DNA of 34,430 nucleotides from Discostella pseudostelligera. Lineage: Eukaryota > Bacillariophyta > Thalassiosirophyceae > Thalassiosirales > Thalassiosiraceae. A program made the position numbers and the translations under genes. The notes under the pieces were generated by a model that worked only from the letters and a program-made list of their open reading frames with translations, was not told where the DNA came from and made no database searches. Shown here piece after piece: positions 9,124 through 19,731 of the stretch (its first letter is position 1; every line of letters starts with the position of its first letter). The DNA lies in the NCBI GenBank assembly GCA_036940085.1, contig JALLBK010000082.1, positions 1 through 34,430 of the forward strand, written 5' to 3'.

Positions 9124-9927
9124 ATGAACCAACAGCCAACACCATTACAATTACACCCCTCCCCTGCCCAATACACCGACGCCTTCATCGATAGCTCGAA
9201 GGATAATGGGACGCGGAAAGCTTGTATTCAAAGGCGAAAAAAGATCAAGAAGAAAGATGGAAGTGCGAAGATAAAATATGAAAGAGGCGAGTCCGTGGGA
9301 CGGGGTATGGCTGGGGCCGGCGGCAGCGGCAGCGATAGCGGGTCGACGCAACACCTCGACCTCGATGTAGATGCCACCACAACATTAGCCCTCTCTCGAT
9401 ACGGCGACGTTGGGGCAAGCACTGGTGATGGTGATCAACCTGATAAAATTCACAACCAGGGTCCACAAGTCCAAAAAGGGCAAGGCTTGATTACATCATC
9501 CGCCACTGTGATTACTGGTCATGGTACTGCATTCAAAAATGAGCTAAGAGTGGGCGATGCTCTACTTGTTCGAAACCAAAAAGGGTCTGACGAAATGCGC
9601 ATAATAACAATGGTCCTTTCCAATGCATCAGCTTCTATATCTTCTGCATTCACCTCTGATCTGAGAAATCCGACCCGATTCAATTACATCAACAAACCAA
9701 GGGACGACAAACGAGAAATGGCCGCCAAGGCCGAAAAGGCCAGGCTTGAAAAGGAAGAAGTGGAGCAGCGAGCAATGGGCACATACGGAAATAAAGGGGA
9801 GATCGTTTACCGCGAGAAGACCGAGCACGGGGGATACAGAATTAGGAAGGAAAAGGCAACGACGGAGATGAGCAGATCTGATCTGTTGGCAGCTAGAGCC
9901 GGGAAAAAGAGTGATAGATATTGCTGA
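9124..9927 (+). CDS. Conserved protein of unknown function; probable one-base frame error near its N-terminus
   Basis: The uninterrupted frame from the ATG at 9124 gives 267 aa. However, a second frame starts at the ATG at 9206 (A at -3, G at +4) and reads MGRGKLVFKGEK, then leaves the coding path at a run of six A (9237-9242). One more A would join it to KIKKKDG in the main frame, giving a coherent Lys-rich start of about 240 aa in total. I think this is the true N-terminus and that residues 1-38 of the open frame are spurious. The middle holds a GxGLI...VITGHGTAF...L.VGDALLV segment typical of small beta domains. The C-terminal third is charged and helical, ending EMSRSDLLAARAGKKSDRYC, a tail I believe is conserved in protists. 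No function can be assigned. An E2F-like array precedes it. Confidence 0.6.
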   Translation: MNQQPTPLQLHPSPAQYTDAFIDSSKDNGTRKACIQRRKKIKKKDGSAKIKYERGESVGRGMAGAGGSGSDSGSTQHLDLDVDATTTLALSRYGDVGASTGDGDQPDKIHNQGPQVQKGQGLITSSATVITGHGTAFKNELRVGDALLVRNQKGSDEMRIITMVLSNASASISSAFTSDLRNPTRFNYINKPRDDKREMAAKAEKARLEKEEVEQRAMGTYGNKGEIVYREKTEHGGYRIRKEKATTEMSRSDLLAARAGKKSDRYC

Positions 9928-9995
9928 AGACTTTGTTTGGAGCACGAATGTATTGGATAATTATCATTCTAACCATTAACCATTTAAGTATTAAC

Positions 9996-11481
9996 TCACA
10001 AACCCTTATTGTAGTAGAGAACTTTGTATGGACGTCCATCCCTCTTGGCATCTTGCAAATTGTGGTATTTTTCTTCAGCTTCTTCAACCTTGATCTCTCC
10101 CATCTGTGGAAATATTGCAACCGATGCAGGAAGACCAATTCCAAAGCAAACAAGCAAAAGATAAGTTGTCATCGGTACCCTCATCATTGGATTTCTTTGG
10201 ATCATATTCTTCAATGGAGGAACGATCCCCATCAAGAACGGCGGCAGGAAGTAGACTGGCGCCTGAAGCATTGCACGAGATAATGTTGTCGAGTTCACCC
10301 CACGCTCTGCAGCAACCTTTGACGTTTCGTTCGGCAAAACATCCTCACCATCACTGTTAACGAGTGGAACACCGGTGTCGATCTCGGGAGATCGCACAAT
10401 GTAGCAATTCAAGCTCGATGCAACCACAGCCGAAGGGAAAGCCACCCAACGCAACAAATTCTTTGCCTGCGCAGGAGTATAACGACGTTGGATGAACGTT
10501 GCCAATCCAAAAGCAACAGTCAACGCCGATCCCACAGCGGCAGCGTATGACTTCATGAGCGTCTCATTTGTCATTTCAGATGATGCATTGCGATTGTAAT
10601 AATTGACCAGTGCGTTCTGACTTTGATTTACCCAGCTCCAAAAGAGTAGTGCTGATGTTGACTGTGATGCTACCATTGCAACACAAATGGGACCATTGAA
10701 CGGGACGTAGCCAGACATGCGGAAGGGATGAGGAATGGAATCGCCAGTGTCGGGGTGAAGAGCCGCAGACGCAACACGCTGTCATGGAAGTGGGAAAAGA
10801 ATGTGATGGATATATGTTTGAGCCATATGATATGAGTATTTGAGCAAATAAATCTTAAAATGGAGGTTGAAGAATTGATCATCGAATACTACTTACCTGT
10901 GCCTCCCAAAGCTTTCGACTCATTTCCGTTTCACTAACTCCCGTCGGCAAGTTCTTCAAATGATGCTCGTAATTATCCACCATTTCCTTACACTTGTTCA
11001 CTTCCTCACTGCTATACGTGAGCAAGAAAGGATCGCACGCCAAAAGCATCTTCGAAAGCCTGCCACTGAAGGTAGACTGATCAAACCGTTGCTGCTTAGG
11101 ATCGAATGTTGGCACCATCGACGCCGTGGCATTCTCTGCGATAGCAGCTCCAGCGCTTACGGTTCCAATAGCAAGTATCATTGCGATCGATGTCATGCCG
11201 ATGGGTACGCTATCCGACGATGCAGAAGTGGCTGCTTCGGACGCGGCCTCTTTGGTTGCCGCTGCTCCAACCGAAACGGATGGCTTCGGTGTTGCGGTTG
11301 GTGCACCCGATGCAGCCGCATCGACAGAGCCACTTGTAGACTTGCCACGAAAGTTTGGCGAGATTAACGATCCTCGGTTTGGAAAGCTCTTGCTAGTGAT
11401 GCTAACATGATTATGGGCGGCTCGAAAGACGCTGGAGCTGGAGGTGACGGAGCGGGCGGCAATGCGGAAGCTCATGGACAT
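9996..11481 (-). CDS. Sideroflexin (SFXN family), mitochondrial amino-acid transporter
   Basis: Two exons on the minus strand, 11481..10897 and 10778..9996, give 455 aa. The 118-bp phase-0 intron (GTAAGT...ACAG) joins KLWEAQ to RVASAALHPDTGD, restoring the conserved HPDTG motif. The start at 11481 opens an Arg/Ser-rich mitochondrial presequence; the frame extends upstream but reads promoter-like sequence. Conserved SFXN elements include FWSWVNQSQNALVNYYNR and several hydrophobic helices: VGSALTVAFGLATF, LLRWVAFPSAVVASSLNCYIV, PVYFLPPFLMGIV and TTYLLLVCFGIGLPASVAIFP. Sideroflexins are inner-membrane carriers; SFXN1 and SFXN3 move serine for one-carbon metabolism. Unusual is an added N-terminal Ala/Ser region with its own hydrophobic helix (about 85-110), making it some 130 residues longer than animal forms. 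Its 3' end lies 68 bp from the neighbouring gene. Confidence 0.92.
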
Positions 11482-11866
11482 GGTTGGTAGGAGTACGATA
11501 TTGTTTTGTTGGAAATGGGAGCGTCGATGCAATGATAGAGATATTATTATCGTCGTTGATGTGGATGTGTTCCGGACTGTTCCGGAAAGATCTGTGGATG
11601 TCCCTCTCCCTGCAGTAATCTTCACGAAGGAATCGAGTAAACCTGCTGCCGGTGTTTGTGCCGCTTCAATTGCGGCAGAAGAGGAATTTTCAATTCGGCG
11701 AGTTAATCGACATTATGTCTGTAGAATGTATCGCAAATTGAAGTAAAGCGGCATTTCATCCTCCCCCTGAGTTGCAGCGGCGGTTGCAGGTGCACGCCGA
11801 TGATGACGATACGATGGAGGATGGACGATAGACGACCGACGATGTTGAATTAATGCTGGAAGATGA
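11482..11866. other. Divergent intergenic region, sideroflexin / dihydrodiol dehydrogenase
   Basis: 385 bp between two divergent starts. The main feature is the heat-shock-element-like site at 11569-11588. A GA/GAC-rich stretch runs up to the oxidoreductase start. No supported ORF. Confidence 0.6.
11569..11588. promoter_or_regulatory. Four-unit heat shock element, one mismatch
   Basis: gTTCc gGACt gTTCc gGAAa: four contiguous 5-bp units alternating nTTCn and nGAAn, the established HSF-binding arrangement, with one base off (GAC for GAA). It lies 88 bp upstream of the sideroflexin ATG and 279 bp upstream of the oxidoreductase ATG. HSF is the largest transcription factor family in diatom genomes, so such sites are plausible regulators here. 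Confidence 0.55.
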
Positions 11867-13062
11867 ATGATAGATGATATGTCGGTGTCGGATCCAACCT
11901 CGCGCACAGTACGATGGGCCATCATGGGCACCGGCTCCATCGCCAATGACATGGTCCAAATCCTCAAACAACTTCCAAACACCGAAGTCATCGCAGTTGG
12001 AAGTCGATCCGTCGACGGCGCCAAGAGATTCAGTGATCGATGGGGAATACCTCGCCAGTATGGCTCATACGAAGAAGCCGCATCCGATAAGGACGTTGAT
12101 ATTTGCTACATCGCCACACCGTCTATGCGCCATCCTCAGGACTGCTTGCTTGCTATCCAATGTGGAAAAGCGGTACTGTGTGAAAAATGCATGGCTCCCG
12201 ATGATATCGTTGCAAAAGAAGTTCTCGATGCAGCCAAGGCATCCAATCTACTTTTTGTCCATGGAGTATGGAGCCGATTCTTCCCCGCTATGAAGAAAAT
12301 CCGTGAAATCATCGACTCTGGTGAAATTGGAACGGTTCGATCGGCACGTGCATCGTTTTGTCAAAATGATGGCGCTGGATCCTGCAGTGCTTTGCTCGAG
12401 ACTGGGATATATTGTGCACAATTTTTGCAGTGGGCGTTGGAAGGTCCCGATACTGCCAATGATGATGAAACGAATACTGTTGTAACTGGTCCTATCGTTC
12501 GTGGTGCGTGCCAAGTTTTGCATAATGAGACTGGGTTGGATGAACATGTAACCGCAATCATCGAGTTTCCTGGAAAGAAGATCGGATCCTTTGAATGCTC
12601 TCTCGCCCACTGTTCGAGCCGATCGGCAACAATCTATGGATCGGAAGGTGTGATTGATGTTCCTTTTCCATTCTGGTATGTAATGATAATTTGTATGTAT
12701 TTGTTTCACCGAACGACAACATGAACCATGCATACTCATGTCTCCTTCGCGATCGCTTTGATAGGTGCCCTACGAAAGTTACCGTCACGAGAATGACTGG
12801 GCTCGGTAGTCAACAATGGTCGGAGCCTGTAGAATACGAGTTTCTATTACCATCGAATATGGTCGCACTTTCCACTGAATGTGATGGTACGGAGGAGAAA
12901 CCTGGGTTCAATTTTGTGAACAGCCAAGGACTTGCCTACGAAGTTGAGGAAGTGAACCGCTGCTTTCGAGAGGGAAGGATGGAAACACCATCATTTTCAT
13001 CGCATCAATGCATTGAGATATTACGGTTAATATCTGATATTCGTAAATATGCTTCAAAGTGA
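11867..13062 (+). CDS. Dihydrodiol dehydrogenase-like Gfo/Idh/MocA oxidoreductase
   Basis: Two exons, 11867..12675 and 12765..13062, give 368 aa (364 from the second ATG at 11879). The 89-bp phase-2 intron (GTATGT...ATAG) joins PFPF to WCPTKVTV; without splicing the frame ends at 12724. The N-terminal Rossmann fold shows WAIMGTGSIAND, DICYIATPSMRHP and the EK motif before the active site, here EKCMAP where most relatives have EKP. The GVWSRFFPAMKKIREII and ETGIYCAQF motifs match mammalian trans-1,2-dihydrobenzene-1,2-diol dehydrogenase and fungal NADP-xylose dehydrogenase; the Tyr in GIYC aligns with the catalytic Tyr. No targeting signal, so probably cytosolic and NADP-dependent. The substrate cannot be told from sequence. 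Divergent from the sideroflexin gene. Confidence 0.88.
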
Positions 13063-13143
13063 TAAAGATATTGAATTAATCTCAGCCACTCGTCTCGGTT
13101 TTGTTTTCATTCTTCACTCTCGCTTTGCGCCTCTCGGTGCAAC

Positions 13144-13165
13144 GATTCCACCTGATTCCACGTGA
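13144..13165. promoter_or_regulatory. Tandem 10-bp unit carrying two E-boxes
   Basis: GATTCCACCT at 13144-13153 is followed directly by GATTCCACGT at 13154-13163, then GA. This creates a CACCTG at 13149-13154 and a CACGTG at 13159-13164, one helical turn apart, about 200 bp upstream of the Crooked-neck ATG. It could bind bHLH or bZIP factors cooperatively. Confidence 0.45.
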
Positions 13166-13361
13166 CAGCTGAACCATCCATCCATCTGGCTGTCGCCTTC
13201 AAACAAATTCCACGCGTAAGCATTCCCGTCGACCCCCTCTTGTCTCTGTCTGTCCGACCGTCGATGAAGTCTCGTCTGTCCGGTCAATTCTGATTTCCTG
13301 TTGCCCACAAAATCCAAAATCCAAAATAAATACACCTCGACCATGAACGATATCTAACATC

Positions 13362-15582
13362 ATGTCCTCCCAAAATCAAGCCCGCGTCAAAAATCGTGCC
13401 CCGGCACCAATCCAAATCTCCGCCGAGCAAATCCTCCGCGAGGCATCCGAGCGTCAAGAACAACACATTCTCGATCCAATCGTTAAAATCCACGATGCTG
13501 AGGAATATCAATCCCATCTACGCGATCGACGACAACAATTCGAGGATAATATTCGCTACCGTCGGGAACATATTGGGAATTGGGTGAAATATGCTAGATT
13601 TGAAGAGGACAATCGTGAATTTGAACGATCAAGGAGTGTCTTTGAACGTGCATTGGAGGTGGATGGTCGCAATCCGGAATTATGGCTTCGGTATGCCGAG
13701 CTTGAGATGCGGAATGAATTTATTAACCGAGCTAGGAATGTTTTGGATAGGGCCGTGCAGTTATTGCCACGGGTGGACTTTTTATGGTACAAGTACGTGT
13801 ACATGGAAGAAATGGTGGGGGATATTCCCAAGTGTAGGGCGGTGTTTGAACGGTGGATGGAATGGATGCCAGATGATAATGCATGGATGTCCTATGCGAG
13901 ATTTGAGCTACGTGGTGGACATATGGAGCAGGCGAAGGAGATTATGAAACGGTATGCCAATGCCTACCCCTCGTCACGATCATTTCTACGATTTGCAAAA
14001 TGGGCAGAGCATGAAGCTAAGGATATTGACTTGGCACGGACTGTGTATGAAAGTGCATTAGTGGAGTTGGAGCCGGAAGAAAGTCGACAGGCTCGAGTGT
14101 TTGCTCGATTTGCGGCATTCGAGGAACGTCAGGGGGAGTATGAAAGAGCACGTGTTATCTACAAACATGCCACCAAGCTATTCAATTTGGGACAACCACC
14201 GAAAAAATCTGCACTGGGGGAGGAGACAGAGGAAGACGAAATTCCTCAATGGGAGCAAGAGAAGCGGGATGAATTGTACAAGGCCTACATTGCCTTTGAG
14301 AAGAAGAGGGGGGATAAGGCGGGTATTGAAGATATTGTTATTACGGGTCAACGTGCTGAGTATGAGAAAAAAGTCACTGCAGATCCCACAGATTATGATG
14401 CATGGTTCGAGTATGCAAAAATGGAAGAAGACAATGAAGTTGCACGTGGCACCGAGTCTGGCACAGATAACAACAACAAGGTGCGAGAAGTTTATGAGCG
14501 TGCTATTGCCAACATTCCCCCCTCAATGGAAGACAAACAACACTGGAGACGGTACATCTTTCTTTGGATCTATTACGCCGTCTACGAAGAAATGCAAAGG
14601 CACGACCTCGATCGAGCGTCCAAAGTCTACGATGCGTGTCTTGATCTAATTCCTCATGCCAAGTTTAGTTTTTCCAAAATATGGATCAACGCCGCGAAGC
14701 TGCACATACGACGGAAAGATTTGGCATCCGCACGCAAATTACTTGGGAGGGCTATTGGCCTGTGTGGGAAGGAAAGAATATTTACGCAGTACATTGAGCT
14801 CGAATTGGCATTGGGGGAGGTGGATCGATGCCGTTCGTTGTTTGCCAATTACTTGAAGGCTATGCCACACAATTGTCGAGCGTGGTCGAAGTATGCAGAC
14901 TTGGAGAAGTCGGTTGGTGAGACAGAGGTGAGCGACTTGTGGTGTTCAAGTCTTTTTAGTTTCCGCAACATGTTCATACCTAATTATTACTGATTTGCTC
15001 CATTCATTTCAGCGATGCCGTGCCATCTACGAATTAGCCGTTGCTCAGCCGGCGCTTGATATGCCTGAGATGCTTTGGAAGAATTACATCGACTTTGAAA
15101 TTGAAGAGGGCGAGGGAGCCAATGCTCGTTCCTTGTACGAACGTCTCCTAGAAAAAACAGGACACGTTAAGGTGTGGATTTCATATTCGCAATTTGAAGG
15201 ATCCGAAGTCGGGCAAGGCATTGATAAAGCAAGAGAGACATTCCAACGCGCGCATGATCAAATGAAGGATGCTGGCATGAAAGAAGAACGGGTATTGCTC
15301 CTCGATGCATGGCGTGTCTTTGAAAAGACGAAGGGTGATGCACATAGCTTGGCCAAAGTCGATAGCATGTTGCCCAGACGTGTCAAGAGGAAGCGCATGG
15401 CAACCGATGAGAATGGCGTCGAACTTGGATGGGAGGAGTATTTCGATTATCACTTCCCGAATGATGACAATGCGAATGCTGGAAATCTTAAGATCTTGGA
15501 GATGGCTGCTAAATGGAAGCAGGCACAGCAAGCTCAGGACGATAGTTCTTCATCGGAGGAGGACGATAGTGATGATGAGTAG
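13362..15582 (+). CDS. CRNKL1: Crooked neck / Clf1 / Syf3 HAT-repeat splicing factor
   Basis: Two exons, 13362..14927 and 15013..15582, give 711 aa, the normal family length. The 85-bp phase-0 intron (GTGAGC...TTCAG) joins KSVGETE to RCRAIYELA. The N-terminus (VKNRAPAPIQISAEQILREA) is a signature of Crooked neck proteins. About 15 HAT repeats follow, for example WVKYARFEEDNREFERSRSV, LWLRYAELEMRNEFINRARN and WMSYARFELRGGHMEQAKEI. The family is a core scaffold of the NineTeen complex and is needed for spliceosome activation in the nucleus. The C-terminus carries VKRKR and an acidic Ser/Asp tail. Conservation is strong across the protein. Convergent with EFL1 across a 461-bp gap, unusually wide for this window. 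Confidence 0.96.
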
Positions 15583-16043
15583 GGTTGGCAGGATTATCTT
15601 TTTCTCGAAGCAGAAATGGAGTGTCTATTGTATATCTATTGCCTACCGAACCCACTACCAATTCTCAAGGTATGTTACGCTCCATACTTGTCATTCCATG
15701 TGCTGCAAAATGTATCTCCGGCTCTCGCGAATTCCCCAGCTTCGTTTGGGTTGAGTGGACGTGCGTTACTCGGTCACCTTTTTGCTACAATAAGCTGGAA
15801 TATCATTATAGTTGGATAACCTTGCCCGGCAGTGGCACAGATATCCTGGTTGATATCCAACATCATTGCAACAACCCTATTCAACTTGACCTCGTGAATT
15901 CTTTGGATTACTAATACATTTTGTTTGTCCATCATGCATCGCAGGTGCTGGGTTTTTCGTTTGAATAGGTGATTGGTTGTCATTGCAGCACAGATGTAAC
16001 ATTCTATTCGAAGAAATAAACATTTCATTTAAATCTTTGCATG
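15583..16043. other. Wide convergent gap between Crooked-neck and EFL1 genes
   Basis: 461 bp between two stop codons, against 57-71 bp for the other four convergent gaps. It contains a 109-codon plus-strand frame (15585-15914) with no recognisable domain and no promoter-like features; I do not call it. I see no tRNA or clear repeat. A non-coding RNA or long 3' UTR is possible but unsupported. Confidence 0.5.
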
Positions 16044-19000
16044 CTACTTCTTTCTTGACAAAGTTCTCTGCTTCTCTGCTGCCACAACAATCTTACTCGA
16101 ATCCACCAACAAACCCTTTCGGCTCCTGACCATACGAATGTATTTTAGGGCGTTGTTGTCAAGCCCGGTTGATGAATCGCCAGTCTGCAGGTTTTGTCCG
16201 TAGTCTTCCCGTTCTTCATCGGTAGTTGGGATCCAGAATGGGTCCTCGTTGAGGACCTCCCAATGCGAGAAAACAAGCTCCGGTGCAGTTACTTCACCAC
16301 TGGATTTCTTCATAAGTTCGGGAGCCAAGCCAAACGACTCAGCCTGCGGAATTGTGGCAGTCACTTGAATGAGATCTGTTCCATCAACCATGGCATCAGT
16401 GACAACCTTCCCTCTTCTTTTTGACAAAACTGAATGCAGAGCTCCTAGTCCAGCTAAAGAAGAGTGGAGAGTGAGCCTAAGGTGGCCCTCTACAAGACGA
16501 GCTGGTCTTGTTCTATGGTTTGAGCACCAAAGAAGTGAATTAGGCAGGGGTCGCCATAACGGCACAAATACTTGAAATGGAATCAAAGTTACTTACAAAA
16601 GCGCACATCTGATACCCGATCGCAATGCCGCTACAACCATGCCTCCAGTTAGGTCCCTAGCCACTTGGTGCCCGTCGGGGCAATTCGTTACGGCGATCTC
16701 TACAGACTCCAGAATGACTGCGACGCCGCGAACCGGTTCTTCACAGAGCGGGCCCGAGCGCATAGCGAGCTGAAACCCACCCAAAGCCGATCCACGCATA
16801 TCTTGTCGCCACTTTTGTAGCGCAATTTCGTCGGCGTCATTATTTGTCGACTCAATACTGGTACAGGCAAGTCCTTCACGAAGAAACTGGCGCGTAGCGT
16901 CATATTCGTCAATGCCATCAGTGTGGGGTGTGTTGTTCGTCTCTTCGCTCTTATTACTGCTCTCATTTTGGGGGACGAACACTTCACCATTACCAGAACG
17001 TACTCCTTTCACAGAATATCCCCTGGACAGTGCCGATGACTCAAATAGGGCATTCCCGTTGCCATCAATGTCGTCAAGGCATTCCAAGAGCACCCCCAAA
17101 ACCATGCTGGCTGAAAATGAGGTTTCATCGCGGGTGACCCCCAAGGCCATTCCTATTCGGACCAGGTTGTCATCGCTTCCATCAAGGAGCCGCTTGCTGC
17201 TCAGGCAATCATACACCGATCTCGACAGTGGCACGGCCCTGATAGAAATGGCAGCGCCGCGCCCCGATAATATTGTTCTGCACCTGCCTCTATAGGCATA
17301 TCCGAGCCCTTCTTCATCGCAGTATGGTGGGATAGTCGCCTGCCTCAATGGTGGACTGTTGTCGTCCAGGAATGATTCGAAGTCACATTCATTTTCGAAC
17401 CAATCAGTCGTCTCGCAAAATGATGTAATGGGATCAGATATTCTGAGTTTGATATTGTCGCAGTACACAGTTTGGAGATCTAGAATTGATTGTTCTAAAT
17501 GAATTTCTCCGAGGCATGCTAATATTCGTTCTCCTTTAGCAGTGGCCGTAACTTCTACGGATGAATCAGCAAGAGACAACTTCAGTAGTCCTCTCTCTAG
17601 CATTTCAATGTCTTTTCAGGGAGAAGTGCACAGTGTGAGAATCATTGATNAACTTCAGTAGTCCTCTCTCTAGCATTTCAATGTCTTTTCAGGGAGAAGT
17701 GCACAGTGTGAGAATCATTGATTGCAACGAAGCTGCCAACTGTAAAATAACGTACCTGACGCTGATACAGGCTCTACATTAACTTTCACTAACGGTTGCA
17801 ACCCAACATCAAATCCGTGTAACGGCATGCACTCTTTCTGATTACAAAGTGTCACTGTCTTCAACTGCAAATCTTCCAAATTGTAAATTGCACATATGTG
17901 CCCCGCAGGCACAGAGTTAACACGAACAAATGATGAACCCATCAGCAGGTAGCATCGAATTTTCTGCTTTGCAATATTGCTATCATTTCCGTTGTACCGC
18001 GGACCAAACATATAGTATTCGACATCCTCCGTCGTGAGACTGCCGCTGAGGACGCGTGCTATTCCAAGAATTATGTTCTCAGAAGTTGAGAGTTGGGATG
18101 GCAAATCAGGATCTGTTACGGATGACCTGCTTGTGGATGTAAATTTACACACGTGCGCCACAGTAGGGACGTCACTTCCAGCAGGACTACATTGACGCAC
18201 TGCTTCCTGAATCTTATTGAATTTTCCCATTGAAGCTGCGGATTCATCCGAGCGAGGAGTTTGAAGAGCCAATGCTCTCGTCCGATACCGTAGTGCAGCA
18301 TCTGCCGGAGATGGGCCGATTTCACACACTGCATCTAAAATTGCATCACTCAGCGGTCGATACCGCCGAAGTACCGCGGAAACGATGGATGATTCCGATC
18401 CGGCGCCTATCCGAGAGAGGATTCGTTGTAAGTCTTGTGCAGTTTTAGGAAGGGGACTGTCGCTACCAGGCTGAGCACTTATGAAAGAAGGATTTGTGCT
18501 TCCTGAGTGCAGTGCAGAAAGGACCCTTTCCATTCCCTGAGTTGTAGCCTCTATCTTCGCATGTTCTTTCTTTTTATTCTTAGCCACCCCGCCATCAACG
18601 AATAGCTCACTTTTCAAGCCTACAGTAGTAGCCGCCTGTGAAACACCCTCATAAATATCCCAAATTGGTTCCAAAGCATATTTTGCAAACATCGGTTCAC
18701 CACTTCCGCCACCACTCTGTTTCCATTTCAACACCTTGCCCGTTTCAGAATTGTACTTGAAATCTCCAAACAAGTATTGTCGCATCAGTGGAGGTTTCAA
18801 TGGAACGGTCTTGGACTTAAATAAAGATCTTGCCAGGGTAGGAATGGTAAATCCCCATCCATGCAGAGCGGATGCAAACACCACATTCCCTTTGATGGGG
18901 TCAAAGTTCCATGCATCAATCTCAGCATCACGAGCAATAGTATTCTCTAACCCTTGATCATCATCTTCTGTCGCTGCCGAATTCAACATGGAAGCACAGA

Positions 19001-19565
19001 CTGCATTCATACTCTCAATCAATTCTCGTATCCTAACATACGTCTCGGTGGGATCTAACCCCATTTCCATGCATAATCGATCCACTTTATTGATCACTAA
19101 TACTGGAACTAATTGATGCATATATGCCTCTCGCACAAGCGAGTGCGTCCGTGGACACAAACCCTCGACGGCATCGACCACGAGAATTGCTGAATCACAA
19201 AGTAACAGCGAGGATGTAACTTCTGCAGCAAAATCAACGTGGCCTGGCGAGTCCACCAAGTGAATGACCATATCACGTGTTGCCGAGGTACATGATGAAG
19301 ATCCGCTATTGCTGTTGTCATTCTGGTGTTTGTTTTGAGATATCTTGGGTGGAATGTACGAGTGTTTCAATCCGATTGCCGATGCTCTCATTGTAATTCC
19401 TCGTCGTTGCTCTTCCGGATCGCTGTCGAGATACCGTAGCGTCCCAGCCAGGCGTTCGCTGATGATGCCATTGGATTCGATGAGGTTGTCGGCGAGTGTT
19501 GTTTTTCCATGATCGACGTGCGCGATGATAGTAACGAGCCGTGTGGAATCTGGCGGTGGTAGCAT
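16044..19565 (-). CDS. EFL1: Elongation factor-like GTPase 1 (EFL1/Ria1)
   Basis: Three exons on the minus strand: 19565..17756, 17611..16597 and 16512..16044, giving 1097 aa, close to human EFL1 and yeast Ria1. Intron 2 is 84 bp; intron 1 spans 144 bp as assembled but 71 bp once the 72-bp repeat plus N is removed. The start at 19565 puts the G1 motif AHVDHGKTTL at residues 15-24, as usual; the upstream in-frame ATG (19670) adds only a Leu-rich stretch from a microsatellite. Other GTPase motifs are RRGITM, DSPGHVD and NKVD. The C-terminal region shows GEIHLEQ, AESFGLAPELMKKSSG and FSHWE, then the EFL1-type ending KYIRMVRSRKGLLVDSSKIVVAAEKQRTLSRKK-like, with the EKQRTLS motif. With SBDS, EFL1 evicts eIF6 from late pre-60S subunits in the cytoplasm. 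Divergent with the RlmN gene. Confidence 0.94.
17578..17722. repeat. 72-bp identical direct repeat around a single N (assembly join)
   Basis: 17578-17649 and 17651-17722 are identical 72-bp copies separated by one N at 17650. Both carry the EFL1 exon-2 acceptor and first codons. A second locus (29376-29520) has exactly the same structure and length, so this is almost certainly an unmerged contig overlap, not a biological duplication. Removing 73 bp leaves the EFL1 frame intact because the extra copy falls in the intron. Confidence 0.93.
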
Positions 19566-19610
19566 GGTGCACCGGGCATTGGATTGATGTCCAGTATGTG
19601 TTTTGTCCTC

Positions 19611-19649
19611 CAATGCCAATAGCAATAGCAATAGCGGCAATGGCAATGG
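19611..19649. repeat. CAATRG hexamer microsatellite
   Basis: CAATGC, three CAATAG, CGG, then two CAATGG units. Read on the minus strand in the EFL1 frame it encodes a Leu/Pro run that mimics a signal peptide, which is why I start EFL1 downstream of it. A related run, CAATGG three times, lies at 23018-23035 in another divergent region. Confidence 0.75.
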
Positions 19650-19722
19650 CCATACCCTGCCATAGCGCATGGGTGGCCGAATGAAGCAGTATTGGTGGAG
19701 GACGGACAGGCGGAGAATTTGT

Positions 19723-19731
19723 GGCGGGAAA
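19723..19731 (-). promoter_or_regulatory. E2F-like site TTTCCCGCC upstream of EFL1
   Basis: GGCGGGAAA on the plus strand, TTTCCCGCC on the EFL1 strand, 158 bp upstream of the EFL1 ATG. It matches the plant and animal E2F consensus TTTSSCGC. A single copy, so weaker than the array at 8994-9069. Confidence 0.4.

Noticed and set aside
9237..9243. Programmed -1 frameshift at AAAAAAG
   Set aside because: In the incoming frame the codons are GAA AAA, so the heptamer is out of register with the classical slippery pattern; a missing base is simpler.
15585..15914. 109-codon plus-strand frame after the Crooked-neck gene
   Set aside because: No recognisable motif, mixed composition, and it lies in the convergent 3' region; more likely 3' UTR.
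16044..17603. EFL1 pieces as three separate genes
   Set aside because: GT-AG introns join the frames in phase and restore the continuous EFL1 domain order.
17578..17722. 72-bp tandem duplication as a biological repeat
   Set aside because: A single N between the copies and an identical case at 29376-29520 show an assembly join.
19566..19670. Signal peptide on EFL1 from the upstream ATG at 19670
   Set aside because: The Leu/Pro run is encoded by a CAATRG microsatellite, and EFL1 is a cytosolic factor whose GTPase motif normally begins close to the N-terminus.
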